Shown: piece by piece, positions 52,174 through 60,579 of the stretch
Layout: each line of letters opens with the position of its first letter
Numbering within the stretch: the first letter of the stretch is position 1
DNA from: Myxococcota bacterium
GTDB lineage: Bacteria; Myxococcota_C; UBA6777
Reading direction: 5' to 3'
Length of the DNA: 64,000 nucleotides
Assembly (NCBI GenBank): GCA_023150835.1
Contig: JAKLKB010000009.1
Span: forward strand, 17,976 to 81,975
The notes under the pieces: model-generated
What the model was told of the DNA's origin: nothing
What the model saw: only the letters and a program-made list of their open reading frames with translations
Database searches by the model: none
Made by a program: the position numbers and the translations under genes

Positions 52174-54798
52174 ATGGCGAGCAAAGATGTCCAATCGTGG
52201 ATCGGGCATATCATCAAAGACACCTACCGAATTGACGGACCCTTGGGCGAAGGCGGACAATCGGTTGTTTATCGCGGCATCGATATCATGATGGGGATGC
52301 CCGTCGCGATCAAACACTTCAAGCGCTTCTCCAAAGGTGTCGAAAACAACTCCGAACGCTTTCTGCGCGAAGCCCAAACCCAAGCCAAACTCGTCCACCA
52401 AAACATCGTCGGTATCCGCTCCATTCACTCGGAGATCCCCGAAGACGCCACCAACGAAGACGACAAAGAGTATTTCATCGTGATGGAGTTCGTCGATGGC
52501 GGAAGTCTCGTGGACATGATCGAATCCGCAAACCGCCAAGAACCCGCAACCGAAGAAATCGGACGGATCTTTGAACAGATCCTTGATGGACTTGGTTTTG
52601 CCCATCGCAAGGGCGTTTTGCACCGCGACGTCAAACCCTCGAATATCCTTCTCACCGAAGATCGCCAAGTCAAACTCGCAGACTTTGGCCTTGCGCGTGT
52701 ATTAGAAGCCAAACGCTTGACGCAAACGGGCTTGGTCCTTGGAACTCCTGCTTACATCGCCCCCGAACAAATCGATGGCAGCGGCGATATCGATCACCGT
52801 TGCGATATCTACAGCGTCGGCGTGATGTTGTACGAAGTCTTTTGCGGCCACCCACCTTTTCAAAAGCCGGGCGAAAACCTCGCTCCCTTCGAACTGATGG
52901 GACGTCACCTCTTTATGGAACCGCCCTCGCTGATCGAGATGGGAATCCCCATCCCCCAAGACCTCGAAGACGTGATCATGAAAGGACTCGCCAAACGCGC
53001 CGACGATCGCTTCGCCGATTGCAAGCAGTTTCGCGACGCCCTCGGCCAAGCCGTACGTGGAGAACCCTCCACCATCTCGATCGTTCGCTCTGGAGCCGAC
53101 CTCGACACACTCAACGCTCCAACTTCCCTTGCATCCGACACTTCCAAAGATCGGCCTCTCGCACCCTCCTCTTCGATCGAGTCCCCAAACAGCCCGCACA
53201 CCATCCCTCGCAACCACCCCGAATCCTCAAGCAGCCACTCCGTCGCTTACGCCAATCACCCCGTTCCTTCCGCTACTTCTGCTTTTGGAAACGCCAATCA
53301 CCCCGTTCCTTCCGCTACTTCTGCTTTTGGAAACGCCAATCACCCCGTTCCTTCCGCTACTTCTGCTTTTGGAAACACCAATCAACCCCTTCATTCCGCC
53401 CCCAACGCGCTCACCGCCGCTCCCTCCGCGACCCTGCCGCAATCGGGAACCTTGCCCACGCTCACCCCCCTCCACGACCTTCCCCCTCGTCCTCCCCACC
53501 TCTCCTCGCGCTCTTCGGGGATCCTTGCCGTCTCCCCCGCCGATCTCTCGAACCTCAAACCCCGACCCGACTCTTCGCAAACCCTCAGCCCACCGTCGTT
53601 TCCCACCAAGCAGCCCGAACATGCCGAAAAAACAGTCGTCCAAATGGCCGTCGATCCATCTCATCTACGCGATGACACCGACGCTTTCACTCGACAAGAT
53701 GACGTCGACTACTCCATGCAAACTGTCATCCAAGAAGGCATCCCCTTTGCCCGTTGGGAAGAAGAAGACCGACAAGCCAAGGCCCAGCCCACCGACGATC
53801 GCAACCCCTACGATACCTTCCCCGAGGGCCTACGCGCTCCCGCTGATGCGGTCGAACGCAGCCGCGAGATGCTCTCGCGCAGCCGCTCCCGCCGCTCTTC
53901 CCAACGCGCCACCTCGATGGTTCCTTTTGCGCTGCTTTTGTTTGCCGCCATCATGCTGATCGGGATCTGGTGGTTTTTCTATGGCCGCGATCAGATCCAC
54001 GCCCCCTCCCCAAACCCAACCCAGCACTATCCAAAAAAGCTCCCCGATGTCACCATGCAATCGGTCCCTTCGGGCTTTTTCTACCAAGGCCACGATCACA
54101 CTCCGCCCCACGAACGCCCCCCCGACCACAGCCCACAACGCAAGATCCGCCTCCCTGCTTTTTGGCTTGACACCTTCGAAGTGACCGTCGCTCAATACGC
54201 CCATTGCATCAAAGCAAAATCCTGTAGCGAACCTCCCGACTTTGCTTCTCAACAAGCCATGCCCTACGCCCCTGTTGTTTCGGTCTCTTGGGGAGATGCG
54301 CGGCGCTTTTGCGCTTGGAACCAAAAACGCCTCCCCACCGAGGCCGAGTGGGAAAAAGCCGCTCGCGGCGGCATACATCCCGAAAAACCCGCCTCCAAGA
54401 TGCCGCCGCTCCCCTCCTTTAATCCCAAACAACCCTACCCTTGGGGCCTATCGGCTCCTGATTGTAGCCGCGCCCGCATCTCTGGCTGTGAACCCCCTTC
54501 TCCCCTCATGGTCGCCAAAAATTTCCGCATCTCAGGACGCAGCCCCTACGGACTCTACGATATGATCGGCAACGTCCGAGAATGGGTCGAAGACTGCTAC
54601 GTCCAACGCGCTTATGCCCCCGAACATGGCCGCCTTGTCTATACAGAGGGCTGCCAAAACCCCAACAAACGCATTGTGCGCGGTGGTTCCTTCAAAAGCT
54701 CACACTCCAAACTCACCGTCTATTCGCGTGGATGGGCTTGGAGTATCTCCGGGCAAAAAGATATCGGCTTTCGCTGCGCTTGGTCTCCCAACCCATAA
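52174..54798 (+). CDS. Membrane-anchored Ser/Thr kinase with formylglycine-generating-enzyme-like domain
   Basis: The protein has 874 residues. An N-terminal Hanks-type kinase (about 15-290) has GEGGQSVVYRG, VAIKHF, LHRDVKPSN and LADFGLA, all catalytic residues intact. A Pro/Ser/Thr-rich linker follows with three copies of ANHPVPSATSAFGN. A single membrane span lies at about 582-603. The C-terminal, presumably periplasmic, domain (about 625-874) is of the FGE-sulfatase class: FWLDTFEVTVAQYAHCI, PVVSVSWGDARRFCAW, KRLPTEAEWEKAARGG and IRGGSF-like VRGGSFKSS. In such kinases this domain is thought to be a sensor rather than an enzyme. Another kinase follows on the same strand. Confidence 0.92.
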   Translation: MASKDVQSWIGHIIKDTYRIDGPLGEGGQSVVYRGIDIMMGMPVAIKHFKRFSKGVENNSERFLREAQTQAKLVHQNIVGIRSIHSEIPEDATNEDDKEYFIVMEFVDGGSLVDMIESANRQEPATEEIGRIFEQILDGLGFAHRKGVLHRDVKPSNILLTEDRQVKLADFGLARVLEAKRLTQTGLVLGTPAYIAPEQIDGSGDIDHRCDIYSVGVMLYEVFCGHPPFQKPGENLAPFELMGRHLFMEPPSLIEMGIPIPQDLEDVIMKGLAKRADDRFADCKQFRDALGQAVRGEPSTISIVRSGADLDTLNAPTSLASDTSKDRPLAPSSSIESPNSPHTIPRNHPESSSSHSVAYANHPVPSATSAFGNANHPVPSATSAFGNANHPVPSATSAFGNTNQPLHSAPNALTAAPSATLPQSGTLPTLTPLHDLPPRPPHLSSRSSGILAVSPADLSNLKPRPDSSQTLSPPSFPTKQPEHAEKTVVQMAVDPSHLRDDTDAFTRQDDVDYSMQTVIQEGIPFARWEEEDRQAKAQPTDDRNPYDTFPEGLRAPADAVERSREMLSRSRSRRSSQRATSMVPFALLLFAAIMLIGIWWFFYGRDQIHAPSPNPTQHYPKKLPDVTMQSVPSGFFYQGHDHTPPHERPPDHSPQRKIRLPAFWLDTFEVTVAQYAHCIKAKSCSEPPDFASQQAMPYAPVVSVSWGDARRFCAWNQKRLPTEAEWEKAARGGIHPEKPASKMPPLPSFNPKQPYPWGLSAPDCSRARISGCEPPSPLMVAKNFRISGRSPYGLYDMIGNVREWVEDCYVQRAYAPEHGRLVYTEGCQNPNKRIVRGGSFKSSHSKLTVYSRGWAWSISGQKDIGFRCAWSPNP
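53252..53377 (+). repeat. 42-bp coding tandem repeat in the kinase linker
   Basis: Three nearly identical copies of a unit containing CCAATCACCCCGTTCCTTCC encode NHPVPSATSAFGNA. The copies are almost identical at DNA level, so the expansion is recent. Confidence 0.8.
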
Positions 54799-55013
54799 CC
54801 TCCAACCCCCATCCCTCCGCGATCTTACCTCCTCCCTCTCTCTCTTCGCAACGCTTCTTTCCACAATCCATATCCGATCTGATATGCCTCGATCCCCCGT
54901 CCTCCCGTGATCTCCAAACCACTCGTCTTGACAGCACCCCTGCAACCGCTATCCTACCAACCATGTCTGCCAACCCAAGGCTTTTCGCACTTCTCTCGTG
55001 TGTAGAGGGACTT

Positions 55014-55973
55014 ATGACGAATACAGAGAACGCTACCACCGCCGCCGATGAAAAATTGATCGCTCGCCTTAGTGGACGAATCCTCAACCAACGCTACCGT
55101 CTGATGGAACCCATCGCCATCGGCGGCATGGCCATCGTCTTTAAAGCACGACACGAAGAACTCGGTGACCTTTGTGCCGTCAAGATCATCCGCGAAAGCG
55201 AAGCCTCCCGCGAAAAACTACTCCAGCGCTTCCGCCGCGAAGCCCAAGTCACCCGCTACCTCGCTCAAAGCACACCCTACATCATCTCCATCTACGACTT
55301 TGGCGCAGAAGCCGATATCGGCTTCTTTTATGTCATGGAGCTGCTCAACGGCAAACCCCTCAGCGCCCTTCTCAAAGTCCCCCAAATGCCGCCACCCTAT
55401 CTCTGGAGTTGCCGCATATTCGCCAATCTCTGCGAGGCCCTCGCCGTCGTCCACCAAGCCGGCCTTGTCCACCGCGATATCAAGTCCGAAAACGTCTTCC
55501 TCCACAAAACCCCCGACAACCGCGAGATCGTCAAACTGCTCGACTTTGGACTCGTTCGCCCGATCTTCCACCAAGAAGCCGCCCTCACCACTTATGGCCG
55601 TGTCATGGGAACCCCCGAATACATGTCCCCCGAACAATGTCGCGGCCCGAGCAAAGAACAATTCGCCCAAGGCATCAATCACCTAGACGGACGCTCCGAT
55701 ATTTATTCCCTTGGCGTTCTATTTTACCAATCCCTCACAGGCACCGTACCCTTTCCGATGGCCAACCACGGCGAGAGCGGCATCACCCAAGTCATGGCCG
55801 GCCACGTCCAGCGCATCCCCACGCCCCCCGCTGAAAAACGACCTGACCTCCACATCCCACAAACGCTCTCCGATGTTGTGATGCGCGCCCTTGAGAAAAA
55901 ACCCGAAGCACGCTTCCAAACCATGCTCGGGTTTCGCAACGCTCTCCTCGCAAGTGTGGGGATGAGTCCCTAA
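55014..55973 (+). CDS. Ser/Thr protein kinase (soluble)
   Basis: The protein has 319 residues and a single Hanks-type domain. Motifs: IAIGGMAIVFKAR (P-loop), CAVKIIRE (catalytic Lys), LVHRDIKSENVFL (HRD loop), LLDFGLVRP (DFG) and GTPEYMSPEQ (activation segment). There is no membrane span or sensor domain. The ATG was chosen because of AGAGGG 4 bases upstream; an in-frame ATG at 54963 is the alternative. It follows the FGE kinase gene by about 215 bp and precedes a Cys-rich secreted protein by 28 bp. Confidence 0.9.
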   Translation: MTNTENATTAADEKLIARLSGRILNQRYRLMEPIAIGGMAIVFKARHEELGDLCAVKIIRESEASREKLLQRFRREAQVTRYLAQSTPYIISIYDFGAEADIGFFYVMELLNGKPLSALLKVPQMPPPYLWSCRIFANLCEALAVVHQAGLVHRDIKSENVFLHKTPDNREIVKLLDFGLVRPIFHQEAALTTYGRVMGTPEYMSPEQCRGPSKEQFAQGINHLDGRSDIYSLGVLFYQSLTGTVPFPMANHGESGITQVMAGHVQRIPTPPAEKRPDLHIPQTLSDVVMRALEKKPEARFQTMLGFRNALLASVGMSP

Positions 55974-56001
55974 ACCCCTTCACATAAAGGAACTCGCGAC
56001 G

Positions 56002-56406
56002 ATGCAACGCATGATTCGACAACTTTGGCTCGCTTGTGTTTCGTTCCTTTTTCTTCTCTTTCCTGCGTTGTTTGCGCCGCTCGGTTCATCCCCAACGCCC
56101 GCACTATCCGCTGCCTTGATGCCATCCACCGCTTACGCAGCCCCACGCGCCCGACGCACCAAGAAAAAAACCTGCCCCAAAAAAGACCGCGTCTGCAAGC
56201 GCGTCCGACGCTGTAAACGCGTCTACTCCTGCTTCCAAAACGGCAAGCTCTCCAATTGCAGTCAAAAACAAGTCTGCGAGATCACCCGCGATTGCCCCTC
56301 CTGCCGCCCTTACACCCTCTGCAAGATCATCGAAACCTGCGAACGCCGCCGCCTTTGCCTCTGGCGTACAGAATGCCCCAAGATCCGCGTTTGTCATTGC
56401 CCCTAA
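56002..56406 (+). CDS. Small secreted protein with 14 cysteines
   Basis: The protein has 134 residues; AAAGGA lies upstream of the ATG. An N-terminal signal peptide (LACVSFLFLLFPALFAPLG) leads to a likely cleavage near TAYAA. The mature 85 residues contain 14 Cys spaced mostly 5-8 residues apart in a Lys/Arg-rich chain (KTCPKKDRVCKRVRRCKRVYSC), ending CHCP. The even number of Cys and basic charge suggest a disulfide-knotted exported protein. No known toxin or inhibitor pattern is recognised. Confidence 0.6.
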   Translation: MQRMIRQLWLACVSFLFLLFPALFAPLGSSPTPALSAALMPSTAYAAPRARRTKKKTCPKKDRVCKRVRRCKRVYSCFQNGKLSNCSQKQVCEITRDCPSCRPYTLCKIIETCERRRLCLWRTECPKIRVCHCP

Positions 56407-56430
56407 AGATTTCTCCCAGAAAACACATCG

Positions 56431-56728
56431 TACGAAATCCGCCCATTGTGTGATCGTAAAAATGTAGGGGCTGCCTCCTGTGCATTTGCTCCAACGAATA
56501 CGAAATCCGCCCATTGTGTGATCGTAAAACGTAGGGGCAGCCCCCTGTGGCTGCCCTATAATCGGGCGTCTACGTACTCTCCTTTGTGGATACATCACTC
56601 GGATATCGTATCATACGAAATCCGCCCATTGTGTGATCGTAAAACGTAGGGGCAGCCCCCTGTGGCTGCCCTATAATCGGGCGTTTACGCGCTCTCCTTT
56701 GTGGATACATCACTCGGATATCGTATCA
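56431..56728 (-). mobile_element. Family A elements: one partial and two full copies in direct tandem
   Basis: A partial copy (56431-56498; TACGAAATCCG end, broken core) is followed by two nearly identical full copies (56499-56613 and 56614-56728), period 115 bp. Each runs from TACGAAATCCGCCCATTGTG through GTAGGGGCAGCCCCCTGTGG to CGGATATCGTATCA. They differ at only about three bases. They fill the 431-bp gap before the ECF sigma gene and so form part of its upstream region. Confidence 0.85.
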
Positions 56729-56837
56729 CATCTGTCCCATCCGCCACCCCTTTTTTCTAAACGAGGTTCGCTTTTGGATGCCTTGCGTGTCATGACGAGT
56801 GGATCACCCACAACGAAAGGACGCGGAGCGCAACAAC

Positions 56838-57299
56838 GTGTCTATCGAACAAGAACATCTCAGCCGCTATCTTGAAGTCATCTACCTTCGATGCCTTCGA
56901 ATACTCCGCGATCCCGATCTTGCAAAAGACGCGATGCAGGACGTGTTTGCTTCTTTTTACGAGCGTCTCCAAAAAGAAACCATCCACAAACCACTCCATT
57001 ATCTTTATCGCTCCAGCACCAACCACTGCCTCAACTTGCTGCGCCGTCATCGTCGAATGCTGCTTTTCGAGCAGATCGCCGATCAGCCTTTTCTCGAACC
57101 CTCCGCAGATGCCGGCATCTTGGTGGACGAGATCACCCGAGAACTCGGCGAAGAAGCCATACAACTGATGATCTATCGGCACGTCGATCAAATGACCTAC
57201 GAAGAGATCGCCGAGATCTTTTCGTGCAGCGACCGCGCCATCAAAAAACGCATCGATCGGCTCCACACCAAAGCCCAAGATTACGCGAGGCTTTCATGA
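56838..57299 (+). CDS. ECF-type RNA polymerase sigma factor
   Basis: The protein has 153 residues from GTG (GCGGAG upstream); the frame is open 13 codons further. Region 2: YLEVIYLRCLRILRDPDLAKDAMQDVFASFYERL. Region 4: MIYRHVDQMTYEEIAEIFSCSDRAIKKRIDRLHTKA, a helix-turn-helix for -35 recognition. It ends in an ATGA overlap with the anti-sigma factor. The set it controls probably includes the downstream caspase gene. Confidence 0.9.
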   Translation: MSIEQEHLSRYLEVIYLRCLRILRDPDLAKDAMQDVFASFYERLQKETIHKPLHYLYRSSTNHCLNLLRRHRRMLLFEQIADQPFLEPSADAGILVDEITRELGEEAIQLMIYRHVDQMTYEEIAEIFSCSDRAIKKRIDRLHTKAQDYARLS

Positions 57300-58477
57300 C
57301 ACACAAACACCACCCCCCTTGCCCCTCTCCTTACCATCTGGACCGCCTTCACACAGGCGAGGCCACAGCCTCCGAACAACGGGCCTTTCGCGAGCATCTC
57401 TCCTACTGCCCCGCTTGCCAAGCCCACATCGAAAAACGCCAACAGCAGATCGCTCAACTCCACAGCATACCCCTGTTTCAAACGCTCCTTCAACAAGGAC
57501 TCGCCCTCTCCACTCCCCCTCATTCCGCGCTCTCGCGAACAAAGACCTCCCACGCCCCCCATACAAGCCCAATCCCCCACACCCTACCCGCTCACTCAGC
57601 CTCACCCACTCAGCCTTCTTCGCCCTCAAAAACACAGACCTCCACAAAACCGCCAACACAGACCTCCACAAAGACGCATACTCCGAGCTTTTGGCGATGG
57701 TCTTGGCTCAGACGGACCGCAAGCGGAACCGCCCTTGCAATGGCTGCATTCCTTCTGCTTCTTCGCTTCGATCTGACCCAGCTATCCGCCCCCATCGCAC
57801 CTCCCCAATCGATCTCCAAACAACCCTCGCAAATGCCCAAGCCTTCGCCACTATCGACCACCCCATCACAAATGCCCAAGCCTTCGCCATCCTCGACCAC
57901 CCCATCACAAATGCCCAAGCCTTCGCCATCCTCGACCACCCCATCACAAATGCCCAAGCCTTCGCCATCCTCGACCACCCCATCACAAACGCCCAAGGGA
58001 AAGCCCACAACCCCCAAAGGAAAAGCCCCGACATTCCGAATGTTGTACTTTTCCAAAGGCAGTCAACACAGCCAGTACGCTCGCAACGGGCAAGTTCTTT
58101 TTGCAGGGGACTTGATCCAGTTTACAGCGGATACACCGCACGATCTGCACGCGATGATCTTGTCCGTCAACGCACAAGGCCAAACCAACGTGGTTATCCC
58201 TTACACAGGCAGCCAAAGTCGAAAGATCCAAGCAGGCACACAACGCCTTCCGTCTCGATCCTCTTTGGAACTTGACGACGAACGGGGACTTGAGGCTTAT
58301 CTGTTCTTGACCTCGCAAACGCCCTTCGATGCACAACAAGCCAAACAGGCCGTCACGCAGGCTTTTGCACGCGCAAGCCGCGATCTGCTGCGCCTTGAGA
58401 TCCGCTCCACTCTCTTTCAAACACAGATCTTCTTGATCCAAAAACAAGCACACACCACGATGCCACCCCCACGATGA
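57296..58477 (+). CDS. Anti-sigma factor with zinc-finger, TM segment and DUF4384-like exported domain
   Basis: The protein has 393 residues. The N-terminal zinc anti-sigma motif is HLSYCPACQAHIEKR (HxxxCxxC). A Pro/Ser/Thr linker follows, then a single membrane span (GTALAMAAFLLLLRFDL). After it comes a 13-residue repeat SQMPKPSPSSTTP, four copies. The exported C-terminal domain (FSKGSQHSQYARNGQVLFAGD, then LHAMILSVNAQGQTNVVIPYTG) resembles DUF4384, which in other bacteria often accompanies caspase-like proteins. It would hold the sigma factor at the membrane and respond to an envelope signal. Confidence 0.82.
   Translation: MTHKHHPPCPSPYHLDRLHTGEATASEQRAFREHLSYCPACQAHIEKRQQQIAQLHSIPLFQTLLQQGLALSTPPHSALSRTKTSHAPHTSPIPHTLPAHSASPTQPSSPSKTQTSTKPPTQTSTKTHTPSFWRWSWLRRTASGTALAMAAFLLLLRFDLTQLSAPIAPPQSISKQPSQMPKPSPLSTTPSQMPKPSPSSTTPSQMPKPSPSSTTPSQMPKPSPSSTTPSQTPKGKPTTPKGKAPTFRMLYFSKGSQHSQYARNGQVLFAGDLIQFTADTPHDLHAMILSVNAQGQTNVVIPYTGSQSRKIQAGTQRLPSRSSLELDDERGLEAYLFLTSQTPFDAQQAKQAVTQAFARASRDLLRLEIRSTLFQTQIFLIQKQAHTTMPPPR
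57828..57990 (+). repeat. 39-bp coding tandem repeat in the anti-sigma factor
   Basis: Four copies of a unit beginning CACAAATGCCCAAGCCTTCG encode SQMPKPSPSSTTP. Copies are nearly identical, so the length of the exported stalk probably varies between strains. Confidence 0.8.
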
Positions 58478-58493
58478 GGAGTACCAAAAGATC

Positions 58494-60116
58494 ATGACCA
58501 TCAAATACGCCGCATGGTGGGCCGTTTTCGTTTGCATCCTCCACTGGTTTGCCCATCACGCAGCGCACGCTGCCCCCCCTGAAACGCTCCCACCCACCGC
58601 CCAACGCTTGGCTCTGCTCGTCGGAAACCAGCTTGGATGGAAAGACGATCCCCGCCTACGCTACGTCCTTACAGGCGATCTCCGCCCTCTCGCCACACGC
58701 CTGCGCTCCCTCGGCTTTCACGTCCTCACCTTGGAAGATCAAGACGCTCCCGCCCTACGCACCGCCCTCCAACACGTCCACTCCCTCGCACAACACAACA
58801 AACAGATCGACACCTTCCTCTTTTATTATTCCGGCCACGCCGATCAACACACCCTCCACCTCGGACCCCGATCCCCCCACGCCTTCACCCACAACGAATT
58901 CTCCCGCGCTTTCGGAAGTCTCCCCATCACACGCCGCATCGCGATCTTCGATGCCTGCTATAGCGGCGAGATCATCCGAAAGTTTGGTGATCTCCACCGC
59001 TACCGCTCTTTTTTGCGCGTCGCTCGCTCCAAAGGTATCCGCCGACGCCGCATGATCGACCTCCATCCCTTGATGATGCCCCAAAAAGGCCACGAACGCG
59101 GTATCCGCATCTTGGCCTCCAGCCTCGAACTCTCTTGGGAAGTCCAACGCTACCGCGCTTCCACCTTTACGCATCATCTTTTACAAGGATTACAGGGAAA
59201 AGCCGATCTCAATCACGATGGAAAGATTACCCTCGACGAACTCTTTGACTACACCAGCCAGCAAGTCTCCCAAGAAACCGGCCAAAAACCCCAACAGTTG
59301 GTGCTTTTGGAACGCGAAGAGCCTTACGCCATCGCTCCCGCCTATCGTGCCCAATTGCACATCGGACCCGATGTGATCGGGCACCTCAAAGTCGCTGTCT
59401 CCAACTTTGTTTGGGTCCAACAAAAAAACACTCGCCACGCTTTGCGCCTCGCTGTCGTCGATGGCGAAGGCTCCGTCTTTTTAAAACGCAAGGGCCAATG
59501 CTTCCACCAAAAGATCCGCGTCCCCAAAGGCCAAGAAGTCGCGCTTAGCTCACAATGGACCTCCGTCCAATGTCAAAGCGATATCCGCCATCGCAAGGGC
59601 ATCTTGGAGCTTCCCGCCATGCCCTACCAAGAAGACACCACCGACAACGGCTTTTCTGTCGCCTTGATCGGCTCCCTTGGTGGATACAAACTCGAAGCCT
59701 TTCAACTCTTTCAAGGCGGAGCAGCCATCCATCTGCGATTTTTCGATCTGTTTGGCGCGGGTGTGTGGGTCTCCCATAGCCAGCCTCACGAACGCTCTTT
59801 TGCTTTGACACACATCCTCTTTCGCCCTGAGATCGGCCTCCATCACACGATCCTCACCTCTGACTCACGCCTGAAACTCTTCTTTGGCTTTCATGCCCTC
59901 GCAGGCGTCACCCTTCAACACAGCAGCGAGATCGCCACCCCGATCGCCGCCCTCACCCTCGGCGGTGGCGTCCACTTCGATCTCTCGTGGTGGTTCTCCC
60001 GCCACGTCGGCGCACGCATCGGCCTCCAAGGCCAACTCCGCCACACCCCCATCGTCCAAGGCAGCCCCCTCACCTTCCAAGGCGGCTTCCATCTCGCCCT
60101 TCTCTTCGGCTCCTGA
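58494..60116 (+). CDS. Secreted caspase-like (C14) peptidase with EF-hand-like loop and C-terminal beta domain
   Basis: The protein has 540 residues; GAGGAG lies upstream of the ATG. A signal peptide covers residues 1-26. The caspase p20-like fold (about 38-260) begins with RLALLVGNQLGW and has the catalytic His115 (FYYSGHADQ) and Cys155 (IFDACYSGE). An EF-hand-like loop (DLNHDGKITLDEL) follows at about 240. The C-terminal 200 residues are beta-rich with alternating hydrophobic strands (LLFGS at the end), possibly outer-membrane associated. It is the last gene of the ECF sigma/anti-sigma operon, 16 bp after the anti-sigma gene. Confidence 0.87.
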   Translation: MTIKYAAWWAVFVCILHWFAHHAAHAAPPETLPPTAQRLALLVGNQLGWKDDPRLRYVLTGDLRPLATRLRSLGFHVLTLEDQDAPALRTALQHVHSLAQHNKQIDTFLFYYSGHADQHTLHLGPRSPHAFTHNEFSRAFGSLPITRRIAIFDACYSGEIIRKFGDLHRYRSFLRVARSKGIRRRRMIDLHPLMMPQKGHERGIRILASSLELSWEVQRYRASTFTHHLLQGLQGKADLNHDGKITLDELFDYTSQQVSQETGQKPQQLVLLEREEPYAIAPAYRAQLHIGPDVIGHLKVAVSNFVWVQQKNTRHALRLAVVDGEGSVFLKRKGQCFHQKIRVPKGQEVALSSQWTSVQCQSDIRHRKGILELPAMPYQEDTTDNGFSVALIGSLGGYKLEAFQLFQGGAAIHLRFFDLFGAGVWVSHSQPHERSFALTHILFRPEIGLHHTILTSDSRLKLFFGFHALAGVTLQHSSEIATPIAALTLGGGVHFDLSWWFSRHVGARIGLQGQLRHTPIVQGSPLTFQGGFHLALLFGS

Positions 60117-60186
60117 CCCCCCTCCTTTCTTTTCTCTTTCACTTCTCTCAGTTCTCTTCCACTCGTCTGGAAAATGACTTGGTTGG

Positions 60187-60309
60187 TTTTTTGGGGCTTT
60201 GCCCCACACCCCACAAGGGACTATCGCCCCTTGACCCCGTATTGGCGGAGTGATCAGACGTTTTTCAGACAAACATCCCTGCCGCTTGAAACAGCGCGAA
60301 CACGGGGGG
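60187..60309 (+). mobile_element. Family B element, copy 3
   Basis: Starts GGTTTTTTGGGGCTTTGCCC, then ACACCCCACAAGGG, GCCCCTTGACCCCGTATTGG, CAGACGTTTTTCAGAC and ends CGCGAACACGGGG. It lies in the 463-bp gap between the caspase gene and the effector-like gene. The rest of the gap (60310-60579) shows no gene or clear promoter. Confidence 0.65.
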
Positions 60310-60579
60310 GTTTGACAACCGCTTGACTCCTGTCCGCATTTGACCCTCTTCGTGCAACGTTCTATCCAGATCACGTCCAGCGTTGTCCAAAAATTCGACG
60401 CGATCTATGAGCATCCGAAAATCGTTGCCTTGCTTTTGGACGTTACCTCTTTGTGTCCGATCGCGAACGGTGCAACAGAATAAATCAAATCAAGGTGTTA
60501 TCACCAAACTCTCTTTCGGCACGCTACCTGCTCTCCGCCAAGCCGCCTCCAACAAACGACCGAATAAAGGACCAAAACA

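Noticed and set aside
59865-60374. 169-codon minus-strand frame opposite the caspase 3' end
   Set aside because: It runs through family B copy 3 and antisense to the caspase beta domain; Glu/Ala-rich shadow.
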